Assembly: GCA_963733085.1 (NCBI GenBank)
Contig: CAVTBY010000010.1
Span: 310,001-374,000 of the forward strand
From: Desertimonas sp963733085
Lineage (GTDB): Bacteria > Actinomycetota > Acidimicrobiia > Acidimicrobiales > Ilumatobacteraceae
Direction of reading: 5' to 3'
Length of the DNA stretch: 64,000 nucleotides
Part shown: in pieces, positions 9,487 to 18,171 of the stretch
How positions within the stretch are numbered: position 1 is the first letter of the stretch
How the letters are laid out: the number at the start of each line of letters is the position of its first letter
The notes under the pieces: model-generated
The model's database searches: none
What the model was told of the DNA's origin: nothing
The model's input: only the letters and a program-made list of their open reading frames with translations
Program-made: the position numbers and the translations under genes

Positions 9487-10778
9487 CGAGCACGACCGAC
9501 GCCGGCACCGGCAGCGCTGTCGCCGCAACCGACGACGTCGACGGGCTCGACGCCGCGGCCCTCAAGCGGCGATTCCCGCTACTCGGTCGCGAGATCGACG
9601 GCGCGCCGATCCACTACCTCGACTCGGCGAACACGTCGCAGAAGCCGGCCGAGGTAATCGAGGCGATGAGCTCGTTCACAGAGACCTCGTACGCCCCGAT
9701 CAACCGCAGCGCCTACCGTCTCGCCGCCGAAGCCACCGACGCCTACGAGCAAGCCCGCGCCAAGGTCGCCGGCTTCGTCAATGCCCGCGATGCCGACGAG
9801 ATCGTGTTCACCAAGAACGCCACCGAGGCACTCAACCTCGTGGCGCAATCGTGGGGCGGGGCCCATCTCGCCGCCGGCGACGTCGTTGTCGTGACGGAGA
9901 TGGAGCACCATGCCAACGTCGTGCCGTGGCACATCGTCGCCGCACGTCACGGCATCGAGCTGCGCTGGCTTCCGATCACTTCCGACGGCCAGCTCGACCT
10001 CGCCTCCGGCAACCTCGAGCGGTTGCTCGACGGCGCCAAGGTGTTCGCCTTCACGGCGATGAGCAATGTCCTCGGCACGCTCACTCCGGTCGGCGAGCTG
10101 ACCGCAGCCGCCCACGCTGCCGGGGCGCTGGCCGTCGTCGACGCCTGCCAGTACGTGCCCCACAACGTCACCGACGTACAGGCGTGGGACGCCGACTTCG
10201 TTGCCTTCTCGGCACACAAGATGTGCGGACCGTCCGGCATCGGTGCCCTGTGGGGCCGGGCCGACCTGCTCGACGACACGCCACCGTTCCTCGGTGGCGG
10301 CAACATGATCGCCGACGTGCGCTTCGACGGATACACACCAGCGCCCGTGCCGGCGAAGTTCGAAGCGGGCACGCCGCCGATCGTCGAGGCGATCGGGTTC
10401 GGTGCCGCCGTCGACTTCATGCAGGGCGTGGGGATGGAGCGCATCCACACCCACGAGCGGGCGCTGACGGAATACGCGATGTCGACGCTCGGCGACCGCT
10501 TCGGAGGCGAGCTCACGATGCACGGCCCGTCCAACGCCGCGTTGCGTGGCGGCGTCCTCAGCTTCGCCTTCCGTGACCTCCATCCCCACGACGTCTCGCA
10601 GGTGCTCGACCAGCGCAACGTGTGCGTGCGCGCCGGCCACCACTGTGCCAAGCCGCTGATGCGGGTACTCGACGTTGCTGCCACAGTGCGGGCGAGCTGG
10701 TATCTGTACAACGACCGCGACGACATCGACGCCCTCGCCGATGCCCTCGACGGCGCCTCGGACATCTTCGGCATCTAG
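9483..10778 (+). CDS. sufS: Cysteine desulfurase SufS
   Basis: The 431-residue PLP enzyme supplies sulfur for Fe-S clusters. Visible features: HYLDSANTSQKP near the N-terminus, TKNATEALNLVAQS, the PLP Lys in AFSAHKMCGPSG, and the catalytic Cys in RAGHHCAKP. The GTG start overlaps the sufC TGA (GTGA), which indicates translational coupling. The frame is open far upstream through sufC but that is a shadow. It carries a roughly 35-residue Thr/Asp/Ala-rich N-terminal extension before the conserved domain. Confidence 0.93.
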   Translation: MTSTTDAGTGSAVAATDDVDGLDAAALKRRFPLLGREIDGAPIHYLDSANTSQKPAEVIEAMSSFTETSYAPINRSAYRLAAEATDAYEQARAKVAGFVNARDADEIVFTKNATEALNLVAQSWGGAHLAAGDVVVVTEMEHHANVVPWHIVAARHGIELRWLPITSDGQLDLASGNLERLLDGAKVFAFTAMSNVLGTLTPVGELTAAAHAAGALAVVDACQYVPHNVTDVQAWDADFVAFSAHKMCGPSGIGALWGRADLLDDTPPFLGGGNMIADVRFDGYTPAPVPAKFEAGTPPIVEAIGFGAAVDFMQGVGMERIHTHERALTEYAMSTLGDRFGGELTMHGPSNAALRGGVLSFAFRDLHPHDVSQVLDQRNVCVRAGHHCAKPLMRVLDVAATVRASWYLYNDRDDIDALADALDGASDIFGI

Positions 10779-10790
10779 GGAGCGTTGCCA

Positions 10791-11267
10791 ATGCCAGGTC
10801 TCGAAGACCTCTACCGCGAAATCATCCTCGACCACTACCGCTCGCCGCGCAACCGAGGCGAGCTGCCGACTCCGCCGGCGGCCGTGGCCCAGGGCCACAA
10901 CCCGCTGTGCGGCGACGAGATCACGGTGTACCTGCTCGTCGATGACGGTCGCGTCGGTGATGTCAAAGTCGGCGGCCAGGGGTGCTCGATCTCGCAGAGC
11001 TCGGCGTCGATGATGAGCCAGGCGATCAAAGGTCGCTCGGTCGACGAGGTTCGCAGCCTCGTACGCCGCTTCAAGGGGATGATGTCGATCGACAGTTCGG
11101 CTGGGGAGGACGGTGACGGCGATGGCGACGGTGATGGGTCGACTCCGGCGCTCGGCGACCTCGAGGCGTTGCAGGGCGTCGTCAAGTTTCCCGTGCGCAT
11201 CAAGTGCGCCACGCTGGCCTGGAACACGCTGATCGACGCTCTCGACGCCGCCGATCACCCGACCTGA
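10791..11267 (+). CDS. sufU: SufU sulfur-transfer / scaffold protein
   Basis: The 158-residue protein opens LEDLYREIILDHYRSPRNRG and has the three zinc/sulfur Cys of SufU: NPLCGDEI, GGQGCSISQ and IKCATLAW. In SUF systems of this type SufU accepts sulfur from SufS. An insertion of alternating Asp-Gly (from ggtgacggcgatggcgacgg) sits between the second and third Cys motifs and is not usual. The ATG follows GGGAGCG and an in-frame TTG 6 nt earlier. A strong hairpin overlaps the 3' end. Confidence 0.92.
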   Translation: MPGLEDLYREIILDHYRSPRNRGELPTPPAAVAQGHNPLCGDEITVYLLVDDGRVGDVKVGGQGCSISQSSASMMSQAIKGRSVDEVRSLVRRFKGMMSIDSSAGEDGDGDGDGDGSTPALGDLEALQGVVKFPVRIKCATLAWNTLIDALDAADHPT

Positions 11268-11289
11268 GCTGTTCAAGCCGGGTGATCGG
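11251..11289 (+). terminator. Hairpin ending the sufC-sufS-sufU operon
   Basis: Perfect 11-bp stem CCGATCACCCG / CGGGTGATCGG with a 17-nt loop that contains the sufU stop codon. No U-tract follows, so if it terminates it is of the U-less type common in actinobacteria. Confidence 0.55.
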
Positions 11290-11455
11290 CTCCCCCGAAC
11301 TGGCCTGAGGCAAGCGCCGCCGAACGCCACGCCCCAGGCCGACCCCGCCCCTTTAGCCGCCGCGCCCGCGAGCGGAGACGTTGGCGCGAGCGCGCGCGAC
11401 GTTGGGGGAAGGACACTGACTCCAAGACGACATCACGGCTCCCCTGCGACTACAC

Positions 11456-11526
11456 CTCGATCCCGGCGGGATCGAGCATCGGCCAGGGACTAGAGCCGCG
11501 ACGTCACGTCGGCGTCGCCCGACGTG
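11456..11526. other. Noncoding stretch with two hairpins upstream of GAF-ANTAR genes
   Basis: The gap 11268-11535 holds no credible gene. Besides the suf terminator it contains CTCGATCCC / GGGATCGAG (11456-11476, 3-nt loop) and CACGTCGG / CCGACGTG (11505-11526). ANTAR-domain proteins are RNA-binding antiterminators, so these leader hairpins just before two ANTAR genes may be regulatory; this is inference. Confidence 0.35.
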
Positions 11527-11535
11527 GCTACGGCA

Positions 11536-12367
11536 ATGGTACACCACCGTGATACGTTTGTCATGCGGTCAAGACGGCTGTTGCCCCGGACTTCGGCGAA
11601 TCAGCGCTCTGCAGTAAGAAGGTGGCAACGGTCCGTGGAAGGCGATCGGCGGCTACGCATCCTCTCCAGGCTGGTCGCGTCGTTCGACGGCGATCGGCAG
11701 GTTCAGCCGTTGTGTGAGGTGTGCGCCGAAATCACGGCGACGACCGGGGCCGGGCTGATGCTGATGTTCAACGACGTCTCGCCGGGCCCGTTCTGCACCA
11801 CCGACGCCGTCAGCTCACGCCTCGAGCGAACTCCAGTTCGAACTCGGAGAGGGGCCGTGGATCGACGCCTATCACCAGGATCGGGCGGTGCTCGAGCCTG
11901 ACCTCGTGGCCCCCGCGCAGGCGCGGTGGGTCGGTTTCACAAGCGCAGCGGTCGACCTTGGCGCACTGGCGATCTTCGCGTTCCCGATGATGATCGGCGC
12001 CGTACGCCTCGGGGCGATGGGCATGTACAACGACCGGCCGGGGGCGCTGTCCGATGAGCAGCACGCCGATGCCCTGGTAATGGCCGACGTCACTGCTCGG
12101 GCGATCTTGCTCCTCCAGGCGAACGCCCCACCGGGAGCTATCGCCAACGAGCTCTCGGCGGCGACCGACCTTCGATTCGAGGTCCACCAGGCCGCCGGCA
12201 TGGTGGCCGCGCAGCTGGAGATCACCGTCGGTGAGGCACTGATCCGGTTGCGCGCCAACGCCTTCGGCAGCGAGCGGGACCTCGACGCCGTCGCTCGAGA
12301 TGTGGTCGCGAGACGGCTACGATTCGTACACCCAGACCGCGATCGACCGCGCTGCCGACGGACGTGA
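11536..12367 (+). CDS. GAF-ANTAR protein, interrupted by a frameshift
   Basis: The first frame gives a GAF start (LRILSRLVASFDGDRQVQP, CAEITATTGAGLMLM, CTTDAVSSR) and is then lost; the second frame from about 11823 continues LQFELGEGPWIDAYHQ and ends in an ANTAR domain (AAGMVAAQLEITVGEALIRL). The joined protein of about 275 residues has the normal GAF-ANTAR layout, so one indel near 11818-11823 splits it. ANTAR domains bind nascent RNA hairpins and act as antiterminators, with GAF as sensor. A paralogue starts 6 nt downstream. Confidence 0.75.
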
Positions 12368-12373
12368 AACCTG

Positions 12374-13108
12374 ATGGCTAGAGAAACGGAACTAGCGAGA
12401 ACTCTCGTGGAGCTCGCCGACACCCTGGTCGCCGACTTCGACGTCGTCGAGCTGTTGACACTGCTCACGGCCCGATGTGTCGAGGTGCTCGACGTCGACG
12501 CCGCCGGTCTGATGCTCGTCTCGGTGGAGGGTGACCTGCGCGTGATGGCGTCGTCCAGCGAGGCGGTTCGACTGCTCGAGCTGTTCGAGGTGCAATCCCA
12601 GGAGGGTCCCTGTCTCGATTGCTTCCGGACTGGCACACCTGTTGTGAACGAGGATCTCACTGTCACCAGCGAGCGTTGGCCGCGGTTCACCGGCGTAGCA
12701 CTCGCCGGTGGCTTCCGCGCCGTGCACGCCGTGCCGATGCGGCTGCGCGGCACCCTCCTCGGCGCCCTCAACCTCTTCCACTCCGAGCCAACACATCTGC
12801 CTGACGCCGACATCGAGGCCGCCCAGGCACTCGCCGATGTCGCCACGATCGCCGTTCTCCAACACCGCGCCGCCATCGAGGCGCAAGTGCTCAATGATCA
12901 GCTCAGTCAGGCACTGAACACCCGCATCGTGATCGAGCAAGCAAAGGGGGTGGTCGCCGAGCGCTTGCGTGTGGAAATGGAGGAGGCGTTCGCCCACCTG
13001 CGCAACCACGCCCGCAACCACAACCGGCGACTTGCCGACGTAGCTCGCGAGGTCATCGCCGGGACGCTCCCCGCCGAGGCGCTGGATCGAACACACGGCT
13101 CGACCTGA
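12374..13108 (+). CDS. GAF-ANTAR signal-responsive antiterminator
   Basis: The 244-residue protein has a GAF domain (about residues 15-165; LLTARCVEVLDVDAAGLMLV, SQEGPCLDCFRTG, GALNLFHS) and a C-terminal ANTAR three-helix domain (VIEQAKGVVAERLRVEMEEAF, then ARNHNRRLADVAREVI). It is intact, unlike the paralogue 6 nt upstream. The sensed signal and RNA targets are unknown. Confidence 0.88.
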   Translation: MARETELARTLVELADTLVADFDVVELLTLLTARCVEVLDVDAAGLMLVSVEGDLRVMASSSEAVRLLELFEVQSQEGPCLDCFRTGTPVVNEDLTVTSERWPRFTGVALAGGFRAVHAVPMRLRGTLLGALNLFHSEPTHLPDADIEAAQALADVATIAVLQHRAAIEAQVLNDQLSQALNTRIVIEQAKGVVAERLRVEMEEAFAHLRNHARNHNRRLADVAREVIAGTLPAEALDRTHGST

Positions 13109-13157
13109 GCAGGCTCCGCGTTCCCCAGATCATCGAGGCGACTCGTACGATCGGCAG

Positions 13158-13835
13158 ATGCCTTCCCCGGAGCACTTGTCGAGCGAGGCGCTCGCCCGGC
13201 GATCGGCCGGCCGGTCCGTGCGTCGGATCGGTCATGCCCTCGTCGGTCACGACGCCGACGTGGAGTTGCTCAGCGATGTCGCGACGACGCTTGACGACCT
13301 GACGGGACGGCTCGACGCGGGTTCGCCGCGTCGACGCCCGATCGAGCACGTCGGCCACCGTGAAACCGAGACCGCCGGCGGCCGGGCAGCCATCGAGTCC
13401 TACGACGACCGCCCGTTCTCCGGCTCGGCCAGCCCGTGGGGGGTCGATCTCGAGGTTCATCGTGTCGGTGACGAGATCGAGGCCATGGTGACCCTTGGCT
13501 CTGCCCATGAAGGCGCACCGGGACGGGCGCACGGCGGCATCGTCGCCGGCCTGTTCGACGATGTGTTCGGGTTCGTGCTCGGCGTCATCCAGGAGGCTGC
13601 CTTCACCGGCGAGTTGAAAGTCCGCTACGAGCGGCCGACCCCGCTCCACCGTCCTCTGCTGTGCCGCGGCCGGTTGGCATCGCGGGACGGCCGCAAGCTG
13701 CACATCGAAGGCGAGCTTGTCGATGCCACTGAGGGTGTCGACACGGTCGTCGCCCGTGGCACCGGGGTGTTCATCACCGTCGACCCGACGAGGTTCGGCC
13801 AGACGATGGAGCTGCCCCCACCCACCGACGGCTAA
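13158..13835 (+). CDS. PaaI-like hotdog-fold thioesterase
   Basis: The 225-residue protein carries the hotdog thioesterase motif HEGAPGRAHGGIVAGLFDD at about residues 114-132, followed by ELKVRYERPTPLHRPL and a terminal strand (VARGTGVFITVDP). The N-terminal 80 residues are an Arg/Asp-rich extension seen in actinobacterial members. It probably hydrolyses an acyl-CoA; the substrate cannot be inferred from the unrelated neighbours. Confidence 0.85.
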   Translation: MPSPEHLSSEALARRSAGRSVRRIGHALVGHDADVELLSDVATTLDDLTGRLDAGSPRRRPIEHVGHRETETAGGRAAIESYDDRPFSGSASPWGVDLEVHRVGDEIEAMVTLGSAHEGAPGRAHGGIVAGLFDDVFGFVLGVIQEAAFTGELKVRYERPTPLHRPLLCRGRLASRDGRKLHIEGELVDATEGVDTVVARGTGVFITVDPTRFGQTMELPPPTDG

Positions 13836-13850
13836 TTCAGCCTCGCTGAA
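13836..13850. terminator. Small hairpin between convergent genes
   Basis: TTCAGC / GCTGAA with a 3-nt loop lies 2 nt after the thioesterase stop and just before the end of the convergent LysM gene. Short and without a U-tract, so weak evidence. Confidence 0.3.
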
Positions 13851-13862
13851 AGGGCATGAAGC

Positions 13863-14966
13863 TCAGAAACCCTGCGCGAAGACCTCATCGGCGATCGCCT
13901 GCGCCTCGTCCCACGTGCACCCGGAAGTCGGATGCACCCGCACGTTGCGTTCGCGGATGCGGGAGGCGATCTCGTCCGCCACCTTCTCGTGGCAGACGCC
14001 CGGATCGCTGACCACAACGCGATCGAGGGCGATGACGACCATGATGTGGCCGAACTCGTGAGCAAGGATGTTGTGCAGGACCCTCGTCGAACGTTCTTGC
14101 AGACGCGGGTGGATCCTGATGGTCATGGTCAGGTCGGTCACGGCCTCGGTGCCCCACGGCACCGAATCGTCCCAGACGATGCGCACCTCTCGGCCACCCA
14201 GCGATGCGGCGAGGTCAAGCCGCCGGGCGCCGACGGCGGCTTCGAGTTGGCCGCTCAACCACGGGTCCGATGAGTTCGGTCGCTGAGCGCTCGCCGGTTT
14301 CGGGGCGGGCGAGGAACCATCGGCCGGTGCGGCACCAGCGGGTAGGTCGATGACCTGCCCGGGATGAATCATCGTCGACGTGCTCGCCCTGTTTACGGCG
14401 AGCAGTTCGCGCATCGACACGCCGAGCTTGCGGGCTATGCACGACCAGCAGTCGCCGCTCACCACTGAATAGGTTCCTCCGGATGCGGGTGCAGACCCTG
14501 CGGTCTTCAGAACCTGGCCGGGTTGGATGATCGACCGCAACGAGAGGCGGTTCAGTGACAGCAGGGTGCTCAGGTCTGTTCCGGTCGCCCGGGCAATCCC
14601 GTAGAGGTAGTCGCCGCGCCGCACCGTGTAGGTGCCGCCCGACCACTCAAGAGCTGTCGCCGGGTCGGGCGCGCTCGACGAGCCGTTGGTTCGTAAGACG
14701 TCTCCGGGGTGGATGACAGAGTTGAGCGACAGCCCGTTCAGTGACAGAAGGGCGCTCAGCTGCGTTCCGGTCGCCCGGGCGATCCCGTAGAGGAAGTCGC
14801 CGCGCCGCACCGTGTAGGTGCCGCCCGACAACTCGGTAGCGGTCGCCGGGTCCACGCTCGACGAGCCGTTGGCACTCTCGACGATCGATGGCACGAGACC
14901 GAGCAGCGAGCAGCCCAGTGCGATCACGACAGCGGCGCGGCCGATGCGGGGGCAAAGGAGGCTCAC
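13863..14966 (-). CDS. Secreted three-LysM protein with HEFGH zincin domain
   Basis: From the GTG at 14966 the protein has a signal peptide (LLCPRIGRAAVVIALGCSLL), then three LysM peptidoglycan-binding domains: YTVRRGDFLYGIARATGT, a near-identical YTVRRGDYLYGIARATGT, and the divergent YSVVSGDCWSCIARKLGV. The C-terminal 150 residues contain HNILAHEFGHIMVV, a HExxH-type zinc peptidase motif. It likely acts in the cell wall. Alternative GTG start at 14996 would overlap the upstream ybaK-like gene. The first two LysM units are similar at DNA level, suggesting tandem duplication. Confidence 0.8.
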   Translation of the reverse strand: MSLLCPRIGRAAVVIALGCSLLGLVPSIVESANGSSSVDPATATELSGGTYTVRRGDFLYGIARATGTQLSALLSLNGLSLNSVIHPGDVLRTNGSSSAPDPATALEWSGGTYTVRRGDYLYGIARATGTDLSTLLSLNRLSLRSIIQPGQVLKTAGSAPASGGTYSVVSGDCWSCIARKLGVSMRELLAVNRASTSTMIHPGQVIDLPAGAAPADGSSPAPKPASAQRPNSSDPWLSGQLEAAVGARRLDLAASLGGREVRIVWDDSVPWGTEAVTDLTMTIRIHPRLQERSTRVLHNILAHEFGHIMVVIALDRVVVSDPGVCHEKVADEIASRIRERNVRVHPTSGCTWDEAQAIADEVFAQGF

Positions 14967-14979
14967 CTGGCCCAGTCTT

Positions 14980-15478
14980 TCAAACCCTGGCGTCACCACG
15001 GCGCAGGTCGACCACCGTCGCGCCGCTGGCCCGCAGCAGGTCGTCGGGCGTGATGGCGAACACGTCGGTCCACGTGCCGGCCGCCGCCCAGACGACGTCG
15101 TACTGCAGCAGGTCGGGGTCGATGAACACGCGCAGTGCCGTGGCGTGTCCGAACGGCGGAACGCCACCGATCGGGATAGCCGGTGGCGGCGCGCACTGCG
15201 TCGGCATCGACTCGTGAGCACGTCGACCCACCGGCGGCGGTGGCGAGCTTGCCCTCGTCGAGTTGGTTGCGGCCGCTGACGTAGGCGAGGACGATCTCGC
15301 CGTCGACGGCGAAGATCAGGCTCTTGACGATCTGGCCGACGTCGACGCCGATCGCCGCTGCGGCGTCGGCGGCCGTCTTCGTCCCGTCCGGGAAGTGGAA
15401 CGGCTCGATCGTTAGCCCGAGGTCCGCCCCGGCGGCGACGACTCGGGCGACGTTGGGGTGGACCCGAGTTTCCGTCAT
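14980..15478 (-). CDS. YbaK/ProX-type aminoacyl-tRNA deacylase, split by a frameshift
   Basis: The first frame reads MTETRVHPNVARVV, FHFPDGTKTAADAAAAIG and GRNQLDEGKLATAAGG up to RAATGY; the second continues IGGVPPFGHATALRVFID and ends VVDLRRGDARV. These are consecutive pieces of the YbaK domain. Removing one base from the GGG at 15173-15175 (plus strand) joins them as GYPIGGVPP. The family clears misacylated tRNA. The start overlaps the stop of the upstream pterin dehydratase (ATGA). Likely a sequence indel. Confidence 0.8.
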
Positions 15479-15717
15479 CCGAGCAGCTTGTCGATCGCCG
15501 CGGCGAAGTTGCGATCGTTGTCGGTGACGGTCGAGCCGGCCGAGTGGGTCGTCAGCGAGATGTCGACGGTGTTCCACGAGTTCGACCAGTCGGGGTGATG
15601 GCCGGCCTTCTCGGCGAGCAGGGCGACGCGGGTCATGAAGGCGAACGCCTCGGAGAAGTCGGCGAACTCGAAGCGCCGGCGCAGGGCGCCATCGGATTCG
15701 GTCCAGGTGTCACTCAT
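15475..15717 (-). CDS. 4a-hydroxytetrahydrobiopterin dehydratase (PCD/DCoH family)
   Basis: The 80-residue protein has the pterin dehydratase active-site block KAGHHPDWSNSWNTVDISL and the preceding FMTRVALLAE helix; the length is typical. It recycles the pterin cofactor of aromatic amino acid hydroxylases, or acts on related pterins. The start MSDTWTESDG was chosen at 15717; upstream in-frame codons do not match the family. The stop overlaps the next gene. Confidence 0.85.
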   Translation of the reverse strand: MSDTWTESDGALRRRFEFADFSEAFAFMTRVALLAEKAGHHPDWSNSWNTVDISLTTHSAGSTVTDNDRNFAAAIDKLLG

Positions 15718-15795
15718 GACCGCGAGCGTACGCACCTCGACTAGGGGCGAAACAGGTCGTCGAGACTGCTTGCGGGCTCTGACCACTCGGTCGCG

Positions 15796-16557
15796 TCAGC
15801 AGTCGTCGGCGTCGGCGCCGAAGGCGCCGTAGCCGTCCGCCTCCAGTTGGTCCGCGAGCTCGGACCCCCCGAGGCGACGATGCGCCCCTTGATGAGGATG
15901 TGCACGGCAGTCGGGGTGCAGTTCGGTGAGCAGGCGGCTGTAGTGGGTGATTGCCAGCACCCCAAGGCCTTCGGTCCCGTCGTCGGACGTTGCGTGAGTA
16001 CCTCGATGCGTTTGGAGCATGCCCGCAGCGCGTCGACGTCGAGACCGGAGTCGAGCTCGTCGAGGATCGCGATACGTGGCCGCAGCACGGCGAGCTGCAG
16101 CGTCTCGTTGCGCTTCTTCTCGCCGCCGGAGAGGTCGACGTTGAGCGAGCGGTGCAGCAACGCTGTCGGCAGCCCGATCTGCGCCGCCTCGGCGTCGAGG
16201 AGGGCATCGACGTCGGCGACGGATCGGCGGCGGGCTGCGAGCGCCTCGGTCATCACTGCGTCGAGGGCGACACCGGGGACCTCCGTCGGATACTGCATGC
16301 ACGAGGTGCAGCCCGGCGGCGGCCCGCTCCCACACCGGCATGGCGAGGACATCGCGACCGTCGAGCGTCACCGAGCCGGCGAGGACCTCGTAGCCCGGCT
16401 TGCCCATGATCGCCCCCGACAGCGTGCTCTTGCCCGCCCCGTTGGGGCCCATCACGGCGTGCACCTGGCCGCTGGCGACGGTGAGGTCGATGCCGCGGAG
16501 GATCTCCGTCCCGCCGGCGGCCACGCGCAGCCCACGGATCTCCAGCGTCGCCGTCAT
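15796..16557 (-). pseudogene. sufC: Second SufC ATPase with four frameshifts
   Basis: Pieces of a complete SufC alternate between two frames: IRGLRVAAGGTEILRG with Walker A GPNGAGKST; then QYPTEVPGV, signature LSGGEKKRNE and Walker B IAILDELDSGLD; then GVLAITHYSRLLTELHPD; then VHILIKGRIVASGG; then ELADQLEADGYGAFG. The shifts fall near 16299, 15965, 15908 and the C6 run at 15865-15870. It overlaps the Rieske gene start-to-stop and lies with sufD, so it is the sufC expected beside sufD. Either badly sequenced or decaying because another sufC exists at 8698. Confidence 0.75.
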
Positions 16558-16880
16558 CCGCCGACGCCTTCGGCTCGCGCCCGCACCGTGACGATGCCGT
16601 CGGCGACGATCACGTCGAACACAGGCACCGGCTGGGTCGCCGGCAGCGTCGACGGCTCACCGGTCTCGAGGCTGAACACGCTCCCGTGCTGCGGGCACTC
16701 GATCTCCTTCTCGTCGCAGTAGACCTCGCCGCCGGACAGCGACACCTCGGCGTGGCTGCACGTGTCGCCGATGGCGTAGACGTCGTCGTCGATGCGCACG
16801 AGGGCCACCGGTACGTCGCCGACCATGATGCGGTGGGCGACGCCGTGCTCGATCTCGGACAGCGTCGACGAGCCGGTCAT
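16554..16880 (-). CDS. Rieske-type ferredoxin of the suf locus
   Basis: The 108-residue protein has a Rieske [2Fe-2S] centre: CSHAEVSL and CPQHGSVF supply the Cys-His pairs. It resembles small ferredoxin subunits of non-heme oxygenases that commonly sit between sufD and sufC in actinobacteria. Its stop overlaps the sufC start and it follows sufD by 30 nt. A role in electron supply for Fe-S assembly is an inference from context. Confidence 0.88.
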   Translation of the reverse strand: MTGSSTLSEIEHGVAHRIMVGDVPVALVRIDDDVYAIGDTCSHAEVSLSGGEVYCDEKEIECPQHGSVFSLETGEPSTLPATQPVPVFDVIVADGIVTVRARAEGVGG

Positions 16881-16910
16881 CGCTCGCTCTCGCTCGGCGC
16901 GTCATGCGGC

Positions 16911-18064
16911 TCAGCTCTTCTCCCGGCTGTCGAACTTCGTGGCGACACGCTGGCGCAGCTCGGCGGTCAGCGCCGGCATCGGGAGCTGGGCGAGGACCTC
17001 GTCGAAGAACCCGAGCACGATCAGCCGCTCGGCAACCGGCGTCGGCACTCCGCGGCTCTCGATGTAGAACAGCTGCTCGTCGTCGATCGGGCCGACCGTC
17101 GAGGCGTGGCTGCAGCGCACGTCGTTCGTCTCGATCTCGAGGTTGGGCACGCTCTCCGCCCACGCCGCGTCGCCGAGCGTGAGGTTGCGGTTGGTCTGGA
17201 AGGCCACCGAGCCGCGGGCGTCGGGGCGGATCTTGATCAGCCCGGTGTAGACGCTGGCCGAGGCGTCCTGCACGGCGCCCTTGAACAGCAGGTCGCTGGT
17301 CGTGTGCGGGGCGGCGTGGTCCTGGATCGTGCGGAAGTCGTGCATCTGCTCGCCGTCGGCGAAGTACAGGGCGAGCTGCTTGGTGGTGCCGCCCCGCCCG
17401 ACGATCCGCGCTTCGGTGCGCAGCCTGGCGTAGTGGCCGCCGAGGGCGACCGTCGCCAGCGTGACCGACGAGTCGGCATCGCCGCAGGCCTGGAGGTGGC
17501 CGATCTGCCACGCCCGATGCGACAGGTCGTTGACGGCGAGGTACCTGACACGGGCCGCCTGTCCCGCACGCACGTGGACGACGGGGACGGCGAGCAGCTC
17601 GTCGTCCACCGAAGCGAAGCGTTCGACGACGGTGACCTCGGAGTTCTCGCCGGCGTCGATCACCAGCCGCGGGAACGTGGCACCGCCGCCGACTCGATGG
17701 TCGACGACGATCGGCTGCTCGACGACCGTCCCGGCCGGAATCGTGACGACGACGGGGCGGTGGAAGGCGGCGTTGAGAGCGGCGAACGGATCGGGCGCAT
17801 CGAAGTCCGGGATCGCCGGAAACGACCGGCAGGGCGTCCTCGTCAGTCGTGACGTAGTCGGGTCGCGTCGCCGGCGGCGACGTCGGTCTCGATGGTCCCC
17901 GCAGCGAAGCGTTCGAGGTCGAGGTCGCCGATGCGGCTGTAGCGCCAGATCTCCTCGGCGGCCGTCGGCCACGGCATCGCAAGCGCCTGCTCGGCGGCCG
18001 CCGCCCGCTCGTCGGCGAACGGCCCACCGAGGGCGCGCGCCTGATCGGGACTGAACGCGTGCAC
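16911..18064 (-). CDS. sufD: Fe-S assembly protein SufD, two frameshifts near the N-terminus
   Basis: The main frame holds the SufD beta-helix domain and C-terminus (GGHYARLRTEARIVGRGG, HTTSDLLFKGAVQDAS, GLIKIRPDARGSVAFQTNRN, ETNDVRCSHASTVGPID, YIESRGVP). The N-terminus MHAFSPDQARALGGPFADE with EEIWRYSRIGDLDL lies in another frame, and PDYVTTDEDALPVVSG between them in a third, so shifts occur near 17855 and 17830. Joined length is about 385 residues. SufD pairs with SufB and SufC in the scaffold complex. Confidence 0.85.
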
Positions 18065-18090
18065 GACCCCAAAGCCTACGGCCGTCCCCC

Positions 18091-18171
18091 ATTGGAGTGT
18101 TTCCTGCTAATGGAGTGTTTGCTGCTGGGAAACCCGACAGGTGACACTCCGTCGGCAGCAAACACTCCAAT
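18091..18171. repeat. Double palindromic repeat, GGAGTGTTT class
   Basis: Two direct units (TTGGAGTGTTTCCTG at 18092 and TGGAGTGTTTGCTGC at 18111) face one full inverted unit GCAGCAAACACTCCA ending at 18170 and a partial one (ACACTCC) near 18144. GACAGGT lies in the loop, as in the copies at 40342 and 46361. The last base is also the first base of the stop codon of the minus-strand ABC ATPase gene. Confidence 0.8.

Noticed and set aside
9579..11330. 583-residue open frame antisense to sufS and sufU
   Set aside because: The sufS and sufU frames on the other strand have full catalytic motifs; the antisense frame is a high-GC shadow without recognisable domains.
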